Shown here: piece after piece, positions 50,001 to 62,000 of the stretch | How the letters are laid out: the number at the start of each line of letters is the position of its first letter | How positions within the stretch are numbered: the stretch's first letter is position 1 | DNA from: Apostichopus japonicus | Taxonomy: Eukaryota; Echinodermata; Holothuroidea; Aspidochirotida; Stichopodidae | Reading direction: 5' to 3' | Assembly (NCBI RefSeq): GCF_037975245.1 | Contig: NC_092583.1 | Coordinates: 16,826,764 to 16,890,763 of the forward strand | DNA length: 64,000 nt | Translations under genes and position numbers: made by a program | The notes under the pieces: generated by a model | Databases searched by the model: none | The model's input: the letters and a program-made list of their open reading frames with translations, nothing else | What the model was told of the DNA's origin: nothing

Positions 50001-53000
50001 TCACACTCCTTTACCATTCCGGCAAGTTCTTTGTGTTGACTGAATATGTTGAAGCTTGATTTTTTTTGGGTGATTGGTAATTTACTTTGTGCCTCGCTTA
50101 CCTGTCTCCCCACAACCTTCCATTCTGAACAAATTAGGTAGAAATTAATCCAGACGAAAAATGTACGATGCTGGCACTTTGGATGGTAGAATGAGAAGGG
50201 GGGGGGGGGGGGCGGGGGCATTGAACTACCATTCCATAAAGTTCTTTGTGTTGACTGAATACCTTGAAGCTTGATTTTTTTGGGTGATTGGTAATTTACT
50301 TTGTGCCTCGCTTACCTGTCTCCCCACAACCTTCCATTCTGAACAAATTAGGTAGAAATTAATCCAGACGAAAATGTACGATGCTGGCACTTTGGATGGT
50401 AGAATGAGAAGGGGGGGGGGGGGCATTGAACTACCATTCCATAAAGTTCTTTGTGTTGACTGAATACCTTGAAGCTTGATTTTTTTGGGTGATTGGTAAT
50501 TTACTTTGTGCCTCGCTTACCTGTCTCCCCACAACCTTCCATTCTGAACAAATTAGGTAGAAATTAATCCAGACGAAAATGTACGATGCTGGCACTTTGG
50601 ATGGTAGAATGAGAAGGGGGGGGGGGGCGGGGGCATTGAACTACCATTCCATAAAGTTCTTTGTGTTGACTGAATACCTTGAAGCTTGATTTTTTTGGGT
50701 GATTGGTAATTTACTTTGTGCCTCGCTTACCTGTCTCCCCACAACCTTCCATTCTGAACATATTACGTAGAAATTAATCCAGGCGAAATAAATTACGATG
50801 CTGGCACTTTGGATAGTAGAATGAGAAAGGGGGGGGGCATTGAATGGAGGGACCGGTCATAGAGGGCGCACAGTGTTAAAATGTTACCAGTTTATTGTAG
50901 GCACAGAGACTGCTAAGGTTGTGGGGAGACAGGTAAGCTCGTCACTTGTAAATATCTAAACCAGTAAGTTCTGGGATATCAAAGTTAAATGTCATTTTCT
51001 TTTCCCCTCAGCTGATGAGCAGCCAGAGCCACCGAAGGGTGATGAGCTACGGAAGTTGCTTCAGAGACAATTAGAGTACTATTTCTCAAGGTGGGTATTA
51101 CCTTTTGTACTGTAGCTATGTATTACACAACCCATTAAAAATTCAGTAGTGTCAGCAGGTCATCTGAAGGGAGAGTGCATGGGGGAAGCAATAATATAAA
51201 GGGGGGGGGTCAGATAATTAATCCTTTCAATGGATAAAAACTTAAACCATCCATTTTTGCTCTTTTCCAATTCCTTGTTTGGTCACTAAATATTGAAGCA
51301 TGGAATCATTTAAAGTATTTGGTGTCTACAAGGGCCTTGTTTTTCTTTAAATGATTATGTCATAAGTTACTATCTAGAACTAAAGCCGTCCAAAATTACC
51401 CACCCCACTACCCACCCTCTCTCCACCATCTTCAGACTGATAGATAACTGCCATCATCATATCACCATAAATATTACCGGTCCAACTACTCCATACTTAA
51501 CGAACATGTGCTTGTTCTTGATCTTCAAGTTCTTTGCAAAATGCTGTTAAGAGACCTTGGGCTGCAACACTCCTGGGTACTAACAGGACTAGCACATCCT
51601 ACTTTCCAAAGGCAAAGTTTGACATTTGTACCTTTTACCTTGGAGACTGCTAATTGTGTTTATAGTGTGCAAAGTTTAACTGGTTCAGCTGTTTGTTGAC
51701 ATAAAACCTTGTGATCTGAATAGATTGTACAAAACATGGAGTGGATAACCTGGTATGATGTATTGTACTGTTGCTTACTGTAAGTATACAGTCTAGTGTA
51801 CACTGTGTGTGTATACATTACACTTGGTATCACTGACCTAACTTGTCCTTTACTTGTTGTGAAGATGTTGTTGCACCAATTCAGTGAACCGTTTGGTCGA
51901 AAGAATGGCTGATAAAAATAGTCTTCTCAGCTTGAAATTTTAATATTAAGATAAATTATATGAAATTATTGTGTTACAGGAATAATTTGAGTGTAGTCAA
52001 AAAGAAGGATATTTTAAAATCTTATTGGCTTACTGGACCAAAGTTTCTTGTGAAAAGTCATTATTAGCTATCACTAACATTTTTAGTGCCCAGATATGAC
52101 AATGTTATATAGCAGGCATAGACACTGTTTTGGCCCTAAAATACTCCAAATTATCTCAGTTTGTCCTGTCTCCGCATGTGCAATCAAAGGTTCAGAAAAA
52201 TCTTGAGGAAATATTTTGTGCCAATTGCTTTTATTTTCTTCCATTGCTAAGAAGAATATAGTATGACAAGTACAAGAGTGGGAACGCATTGATTATCTTA
52301 TCACCAAAACCTGTTTATCTGTTAAGACCATTCCAAAAGTTCAATTCCTACCCTTACACACCTAACGTCATGATTACACAATTAAACAGTAATATACATA
52401 CTTCTGTGCAGCATGGTTGTTGCTATGTTGTGAAAAATCCTGAATGTAAAGAAAATTCTGAGAAATACTTGAATATTCATTTGGCTAGTTAAGCAATCAA
52501 AAGCTCCCTCTGCCTCCAGATAAGTGTACGTCAGAGCGTGAAGAATGTCTCCTTAATCGCTGCCAAATCAACATGCTCTCCATCCTGTGCTGTACACAGA
52601 CATTAAATGCAAGTATTCTGACAAGGAATAATAATTGCAACGACAATGCCCTGGAAATTGCCTCGCCTTATTAGATTTCATATTCTAAAGTCAAAGGCTC
52701 TATTTTTAGGGCACCCCTTCAAGCGGACTTGTGACGTAAATAACGACAAAGCTAAATTTGGCTGAACGAAAAAAAAATTGCACGGAAAGGCTTGCTGTTT
52801 TGATTTCAGCCAGTCAAGAGTCTGTGAGAGAAGTATTAGAACTTGTAGGAATGTAAAATGACTGTTTCATGTAAACAGGATCCACATTGTAGGCTCTAAT
52901 ATCTTTTTGCCCCAGGAGTTTTTTGACAATCTTGTTTTTCCTCCAATTCAGTGCTGTTTTTTAGTGTGCATTTGTTTTAATAAAACAAACAACATATTCA

Positions 53001-56000
53001 TTTTTTTTTGATCTTGAGAAAGAAAAATGTTGACCTTGTCCATTTTGGGTTGTGTAAAAAATTCCAAAGTTTGAGTAAAAGGAATGATGCAAAGCTGCAA
53101 TTGTTGGATGTAGATGTGTCCTGCACCTTTTGTAATATTTCTGCATTGTAATGAGTGTCAGGACAAAAGAGCTGGCAATAGCCCACATAAACAATCCTTG
53201 GGTCATACATTATTCATCTTGATGGCTTTACATTGGCTAGCTTTTGACAGTGTCTTTAGGTTTAATGTTAGTGGATTAGGTGATGGTGGGAAAACATTAG
53301 CAACATAAAATGATCAATATGTACACACTGTAGGAGCCATGTACAGTAGGTTGTCCAAACATGAATGTTGTCATCTCCAATGCCAGTCCAATGAAAATTT
53401 GCCCTATTTGTCATCTTGTTAGAAGTAATGTTTGCCCTTGTTTACAATTATGAGGTGAATATTTCTCTTTTGTGAGCATCCTGTGGTTGGAAACTCTGTT
53501 CTAAGCTGCTTGTTACCCAGTGCATTATATGTGTGTTTAATAATCATCTATATCTGCTGAATTGCCTGTAATATCTGTTGCTTATTCTGTATTGTTGGTT
53601 CAATCTGTATCTTGCAGTTTTCTTTTCTTTTGCAAAGTGCTTATATATATAGCCTTTTTTTATGATAATTACCATCTCCCCTTTCTAATAGTTTTGATAT
53701 CTTGTCAGAGGCTACTAAATGCTGAGTCGCTATGGATACCATTTTTCTTGATGGTTTACTACAGTATAAGTGGTTAGGTAGGCGTATTGCCGAGTACAAT
53801 GTCATTTATTGTATTCAGATGTACGTTGATGGGATTGTGTACCTACAGTGGTGAGCAGAGCTCTGAGCTACAGGTTGTGATTATCAAGAGACATTAATTG
53901 TACTATAATCTTCTTCTGCAGAAGTTTTATGTTCCCATTTGTGAAAACAGAGGAAAAGAAGAAAAAAAAGTGTTTTATGCACCAAAGGAAAATGCTACAT
54001 AATTTGTTCAAGTTTCTTGCAAAAGCAAAAGGGAACAGTAAGTTGTTCTTTGCTTAAATTTAAGTATACAGTTTGCATTTCTTAACCTGGGGTCCTCCCC
54101 CTGAAGGGGGGGAGGCCAAGCAGGGCCCCAGGGGTGCAAAGCTATAGTCATATACCTACAAAGTTAAAAGAAGTTGCTACAGTTGTTAGTGGAAAATGCT
54201 TACAAATAGTGGTGCATTAGGGATGATACTGCTGTACCTGTGCAGGTGTAGTCTTAATAGTCATACAAAAATTAAACACGTATGTTCATCTTATTTTGAA
54301 GTTAGGGAAGGGAAAAACAATTTAAGAAGTTTTCTGAGGCTATTCTTGTATGTCTTGACCAGTTTTCTGAGTGTTGGATGTTGATATTTAGACCTTTTCA
54401 GATGATTTATTGATCAAATTTTCTTCTTTCTACTTGTCCACTTCTATCCATTCCCCACCATCCTCTCGCTCCTGTGCCTGGCAGGCATTCTAAATGTCGT
54501 CAGATTTTGCTTCTTTGGGATCTATCTCAATATTTTCTCCTTTGCTCCTGTCTCTCCATCTCGTCATCCTCTCAATACACCTCACAAACTCAGCATAAAA
54601 CCTGCATTATTCATGACTTTTGGTCTTTCTTTAATGACTGTTTAAAAGGCAAGGATTCTTTGTACACATTGAAATTTTACCGGCAATGTATTTGGATGCA
54701 CCCGTTAACGTAAATGTCATCCCTTTCAGGCAATGCTAAGGTGGAAACATGATACAATCTGGAATATTAAAAATTTGATCATTTGGTTACTCTTGCTTTG
54801 GAGTTTATCCATGGAAACTGATATTTTTTTCTCTTTACAATATGGCATCATATATCTAGCTTTGTGATGCAGTGCATTAGTACTGTTCCTCTTTCAAACC
54901 TGCACTTGACAACTTGCAAGAAAAAAAGAAGAAGAAAAAAAAGCCATGCAGGGTAGCTTAATGAATATTCATCATATAAATTACAAAACACTGAAATGGC
55001 TTGGCAGCCTTGTTTTGATGTGCTAGTGTGTGTGCCCATACCCATATGCTTACTAATGTTGTACAAAGTACAGCCATAAAATGCATTGTCTATTGTTGAC
55101 AGTGTCATGAATAGTATTTTAGTCAACTTGTGACTTTTTCGAGATACGATATCAAGCGATGCATTGTCAAACCTGACAGTTTATTATGTTGGTTTGTGTC
55201 TTAGCTTGAAGTCTTCTATTGACAAGATACCTATAGGGAGGTGTATTTTTAGAATGGATTTCAAGCTGCAAATAGATAAACCCCAGGAAAAATTTGGCAG
55301 CATTTTGAATAATATTTAGATAGTTTGTTTATCTTTAGAATTGCTTAGAAAGTTCAAGAATTGGTGTTCTCTTCATGGAGAGTATTGTTCTGCTTTTCTT
55401 CTGATGCCAAAGTCAAAAAATGTATACAAAATAAATCACTTTCTTTTAAGATCACCTGAATAGCCGAGCCAGGTAGAACTCAGTGTTGTTGTACAGTACT
55501 TAATACTTATCGTAAAGGGAGGGAGGAGGGTAGAGCAGAAGTGGGGAGTGGGAAGGGGGAAGAAAGAGAGAGGGCGAAAGAAATGGGGTTAGAGGAGGTG
55601 AGAGATAATTTGTATCTGAGATTTTATAGATTGGATTTGTATTACTTCTGAAATCTTGTATCAGTTTTGTGCAGAGAAGAAACTTAATTCGTTGTTGTAA
55701 ATGTTGTGTATTATTTAATATCGATACGTCTTGTAATTTCAAACAAAATATTAAACAAAGTGATTCAGCCTTTTAGATGAAATGTTAAAATATACAAAGA
55801 TAAAGGTTGAGCAATGCACAACAAATGTTTGAAATTCTGTCAAGTCATCGTTGTTAACATGTACTGTACATGTATACTTCCTTATTTGCATTACACAAAA
55901 TGTATGTTGAGATATCATAAATGCTGTTTTATAAACAATTCATAGGTTTCACAAAATCGGATCAACCCCCCCCCCCCCACAAACAACCCATCTAGATACA

Positions 56001-59000
56001 GCAGATTTTATTGTTGCATGTTTTGCCAACTCTCATGTATAAATAATTTCTGAACTGTTTAGGATAATCCACTGACCTCAGTAACTTTACAGAGTGCTTT
56101 GTTGTCTTTGAAAGGTTGTTTGCATGTAAACAACTCAGTGCTAGGCAATGTCAGTAGCTCTTGTCCTGTGGGTTGGTCAAGAAACAACTTGTCAGGTGTA
56201 CACTAGTGGTGATATATATAGCTGTTTTGGCAAGCATTTGGAGTGAAGTTTTAGGGTAACAAGGATTATTTAGAATATGTCTTAACTTGAAGTTATGTTG
56301 CTGAGCTGTAGATTAATTGCTCATATCTATCTAATAAATAGACCTTGGATTTATGTAACCCCTCTCTTATCTGTCTCTGCTCAAATCATGCACTTTACCA
56401 TCTATCTAAGTTCCTTCCAAACTTGGTAATCTTGTATCACTGTCTCCCACTGACTCAAGCTTGTGTCACCTTCCACATCCTCTGATGGGTAATGAAAGCT
56501 GCATTTTGAATCAGGGTTCCATTTTTGTGTTAGTGGGACCAAGCCATGAACTTGACAAGCTGTAGTCTATGACTGTAGATCATAATTTTACCATTACTTG
56601 ATCATGTAGTTAACAATTTCATTCAATATTATTGAAGAATAGCTTTATTGAAACATATTTTGGAAGACTGAAGTCAAGATAACTTTTTTAACTTGTGTTT
56701 TCTTAAAAGCATGTTTTTTTGTTTGGCAAAACTACACAAGTGTGAAACTATGAATTACTACACTGTAGTGAATTGACCAGTGTGTCAGTATGCAAGTTCA
56801 TCAGGTTCTGCTCTCATCTTGTGAGCGCTTTCTCATGCTTTTACATGGTTGTTACTTTAAAAGAATAGTCCAGGTCAAAATTTCATTTTGATATGTTACA
56901 GAGGAACACAATCTAAGCATTCTGTAGAAATTTGCATTGAAATCCCACTGTATGTACCGTTTTTGAGATATTGACAGTTGAAGTTATCTGATATTCTACC
57001 AAAGGTGAACTTGAAGCAAACAGGTGTGATGTCATAGTCTCACACTGACAAATAATCTTTATGAAAGTGGGATCTGGATCACAAACTTCTTAAAAGAAAT
57101 GATATGAAATTATTCTGAGTAAACCTGACTAAAATATAGAAAGTCCATAGTCAATCCATAACAAAATCTTCTGACTTTTGCTTAGAGAAGTCAGCAAATT
57201 TAATATCAGACACAAAAAGTCCATTGATTAATGAATGAGGGGTTCCAGAATAGGTCTTTTAATATTTTCATTCAGTTGTTTTATTTATTCCACTTAAAAA
57301 TCTGTTTGTTCCTTATGAAAAGGGCTACATGAGAAAGTTAAAGTGTGTGTATACTGAAATTATAAACTGCACTTCAAGCATAACTCTTATTGAGGCATGG
57401 TATCAATTCCTAACGATAGCCTTCTTGTGTATCATGTTTACATTAGTGATCATCGTGTCAGGTACCTGGGCATAGGAATGGCTGGAGGTCCTCCGTATTA
57501 TGAATTTACTACCCAGTGACACCACTACAGAAACAAGCGAGGGAGAGAAAGGATAAAATTCAAATTTGCAATTCCCCTTTTAAGCTGTAGAGTTACTTGT
57601 AAGGTTTAACTTACAGTCATGCAGTATAGCCATTACTTTAGCTATGGTACCTGTGATGCATTGTATATTTCTGTTTAATTTGGGAAAAGAAAATTGTTAT
57701 TAGGAATACTGGTACAGTAGCTCACTTTGTTATCTGACAAACATATCTATCGTTTATGTGGGTGTGTCAAAACTTGAGATTTTTTTCTATTTTTAGTCTG
57801 ATTTAATTAGCTTTCTTTTGTGTCATGCTCCCCAAAATATCCTTGGTTTGAAATCCATTGTTCAAGTTTTATTGGGACTCAATGACCCTTTTACAGAGTC
57901 CTAACAAAATACTACAGTGACTGACTAAATTGTGGATCAAAAGGTCAAAGCAAGTTCTAGTTTTCTTGATGAATACACCTAATTAAATTTCCACTTCATT
58001 TATAAAATGAAAAACAAACTGAAATTTTCTGATGAACCACCAGTACCTTAAGTTCTTGGGTTTGGTATTTGAATCGTTTGTTCATCAGTTTTAATTAGCA
58101 ATATATAATTTCAAAGTATCAAACCTGTGTCCAAAGCTGTGTTTGAGATCTGTAGCTACAGTGGTTAAATTAAGGTGTAAAAGGTAATATCTTTGGTATA
58201 TTCTGTGTGTTAATGGTTATATGAAGTGTACCATTTTCTTGGTACAGTATGTTGATACTTGGTATTGTAAAATCACATTTTGTTTGTACTACTGTTATAT
58301 TAAAAGGATAAAACCATAGTTCAAAAGCATAATTGAGAGGTCATACACATTGAAAATCATAGTACAAATATAGGCTTACGAGAACAAGAAAGGTATCGTC
58401 ACATCTTTGCAAATAAAACGTGGTTTGGTACAAAATATAACTCTTCTTATCTGTTTTTGTTTTTTTGTTTTTTTAATACAGAGAGAACCTCACAAATGAC
58501 AGATATCTTCAATCACAGATGGATGCTGATCAGTACGTAGCCATTGAAACGATAGCAAACTTTAATGCTGTCAAGAAGTTAACGCAGGACCTTACATTAA
58601 TCATAGATGTATTAAGAGGTAAGTTTAATTATAAGAGTATTGTAGATAGCTCTCATTGTGTCCAGTGGCAGCTATCTTAATGACACACTTTCTGTACTCG
58701 GTGCTGTTTTATACTGAAATACTTGCCCCATTCATCCTACATACCAGTCCTGGATTGGTATCAGATGTTACTTCCAAGCACTATAGAAATTTCATAATTC
58801 AGTAGAAAAATCCACAAGACTGGTTGATTTTGTAGAAATTTCAGTATTATTAAATATTTGAATTGTTCAGTTAGTTTTTACACTGCACTTTGGAAATGAG
58901 CTCTCAAGACCATGCATGGGTTTTATCCCTGCTCTTAAGTTTGTGTTGATGGTATATAGTTCTCCACACAGTTGCTTCAGTGCTTGGGGCAGTGAAGGCA

Positions 59001-62000
59001 AGGGTGCAGTAGTGGTGAGGAAGTCATGTTTCCTGTTAGTTCTGTGAGCTTTGCTTTCAGCTTATGTTTCTGACATCTCTCATAACTTCCTGGTTTAGCA
59101 TGTCCATGTGCACACGCATACACATACATAATTCAGCTTCATACCGCCAAAGTATTTTCTTTGACCTAGCATATTTAGTGACGTCTGGCTTATTCAGATT
59201 GTTTTAAATGACATTTCCTTCACCTTATTGAAAAGTTAAGAAGCAGAGACCAGTAGTCAGAGTTTGGCCCCCTCATGACCGAGTAAGGAAAACTTATCAC
59301 CCTTCACTGCAGGTAGCTTTCTGTCATCCAAAACACTCTTGTCAGTTTGGAAGAGTGAGATAGTATAAATAAGTGTATACCACTTTTGTCACTTCTGTTT
59401 TGCTCTCTTGATCATCCAGTATGGAGTAAGACAGATGGGGGAGGGGGGATGGGGGGGAGGTAGAGGGCACTCCATCTTTATTTTGAAGAAAGAACAAATG
59501 TGTTGTACTTGCTGAGACTGATGTGTTCCTCTTCCTTGTCATAGATTCATCACTGGTGCAGGTGGACGGTGAGAAAGGTAAAGTTCGACCTAATCACAAG
59601 AGGTGTACAATCATTCTTCGTGAGGTGGACGAAAACACACCAATTGAGGTAAAGTATGAATTCCTATTCATTCCAATTCCTACAGAAGTGTTTTTGAGAT
59701 ATTGACAATTGAAGGTTTCAAACAATGTACTGTATGTGAACTTAAAGCAAACATGCGTGATAGCATTAGTGCACACTGACAGCAAAATGTTTTGTTTTTT
59801 GCTTTATTTTTATTCTTCACTTTATCGTTTTTGACCTTGGATTTGGCTGAAGTTCCAACTTAACGCAAAGAAATGACTGAGGTTTTTTCATAATGAGATA
59901 CACTCGCATTTGAAGTCAGAAGTGGAATGTTAATTTGAATGAAAAACAACAAAAGAACTTTGACAGTGTATTTCTATGACATCACACATTTTTTGCTTCA
60001 TGTATCTAGCTAACCTTGAAACTTAACACACAAGGTTTATTGTCTGTGACTTGGTCATGCTCACATTGTTACCATTCTTATGTGTTAATATACAAAATAA
60101 GTTGGTGAATTCAAGTCTTGAAGGCAATATTAAAGGCATGAATTGGTATATAAAAATCAAATAATATAAAACAAAACATATAACAAGGCAATTTTGCAGT
60201 GCATTTTTGAAGCTTATATTTTTGAAGCCTGCATGTATATATATATATATATATACATATATATAGAGCTTTACTGCTTAAGCACAAACCTAGCGGGTCA
60301 GCTTCTGTTAGCTGTCGCTGCGGTCGTACCTGTCTGGTGTTTTTGTGGAGACCTCGATATGTACTGTAGAAGGCGGCTCATATCAGTTTGTTACCCAGAC
60401 ATTCACTTGTTCTGCTTAGATAGCAATTGTTTTTTAGTTCAAAGCAGTGGGCTGTCTACTAATATATATTGATCATTTAGATATGCCAAATCTGCCATCA
60501 TCATCACATTTGCAATTAATGTCATTGTTTTAATTTATCACATTGCAAACATTGTAGTTACAGTTAATGACTTCAGTATTTCTGAATTTTCAAGCAAACT
60601 ACAAAGGACAAAAGCTCAGTCAAGTTTGTTTTCCAAAACTAGCAAATCAATACCTGTATCTGCATTTATGTTTTAAGTAATAAAATATAATTTTCTGATG
60701 AATATGTGTGTTCTCAACTTAGCTTTAATTGTTACCCCTCTGTGTCCCTCATTCTCTGCCCCATAAAGGTGTGTGTTCTCAACTTAGCATTAATCTTTAC
60801 CCCTCTGTGCCCCCCAACTCCCTGCCCCATAAAGGGGTTTATTTACTTATCCCTATTGATGTCCATCCTTCTCTCAATCCTACAGAAAGTTAAAGCTCTT
60901 TTCAGTAACAGCAAATGTCCAAAGTTTGTGAGTTGTGAGTTCGCCCACAACAACAACTGGTATATCACCTTTGAGTCCGACACAGATGCTCAGGCAGCTC
61001 ACAAGTACCTCCGGGAAGAAGTGCAAACATTTTTAGGCAAACCTATTATGGTAAGTTACACCTTTGTGGTAATATACTGCTGATTTTCTTGACACCTTTT
61101 GTGGTAATGCCCTGCTGGGCTTGTTACACCTTTGTCGGTGACACTCTTTTCCAGTTTCCGTAGCAGCATCACGGGAAAGTGCTGTCTTCACGCTGACAGC
61201 TTGTATCTGTGTTGACGGCTGCTTTATTGATGTTAAACCTGCTAATAGACATTAAACAACGCACCACTCTAAGGAGTGATTGGAAATCTGTATCGATAGT
61301 TACTTCCTCACTTTGTTGGGTGGTAGGAATCACAAGGGTAAATACTTCTATGTCAGTAAAGTGCTTATAATTGGCAATTAAAGAATCGTAGCCACCGATA
61401 TCTTCCGGTACGATCCGTAGAGCATTTGAAATGTGATAATGATTCTCTTGATCGCAAGTGTTTGACAAGTTAATTCTTCGGTGATGTCTGCAGTGACTTT
61501 ATTGCTGCATCAGGCTAGATTGCCAAGGTATATCTTTATAGGCCAGAGTTGTGTGGTATGCTGCAAAGACGTTAGCAATTCCTGGAACACCCATAAAAGT
61601 CAGATGTAATATATATTTGATATATCCCATAATAAGTCAATATCATGTGATGGACAAGTTATCATCTTTACCACACTTTCATTGAGAGATGTAAGGCAAT
61701 GCTATCACTTGATATCAGCTGTTTCCTCTCCATTTGGCATTTAATATTGCATCTAATATGGCATATGATTTAAAGCAGAATATTTGGCACAAGGTATTTT
61801 AAGTTTGGTATCACTCTCTGTTATACAACCTAACTGACAATTTACCTACAACTAATTTTAGCGACACTGAAAATTTGACCTTAATTTTTAGCAACACTTT
61901 TAATTATTTAGCTTATCACTATGTACCATGGAGGCCATTTAAAAGTGGATCTTGTGGTAAGAAGGTATACTTGTATACATTATAAATAGTGAAGATTAAT

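Noticed and set aside
49967-50426. Two near-identical Pro-rich minus-strand frames, at first glance a duplicated gene
   Set aside because: They are copies of the 205-213 bp tandem unit with poly-G runs read as polyproline.
50010-50843. Regular repeats suggestive of a CRISPR array
   Set aside because: Units of about 206 bp without spacer structure, in an intron of an animal gene; this is a tandem duplication of a transposon end.
54085-54140. AACCTGGGGTCC ... CCCCAGGGGTG as another hAT end
   Set aside because: Only a short GC-rich hairpin is visible; no second terminus or target duplication was found.
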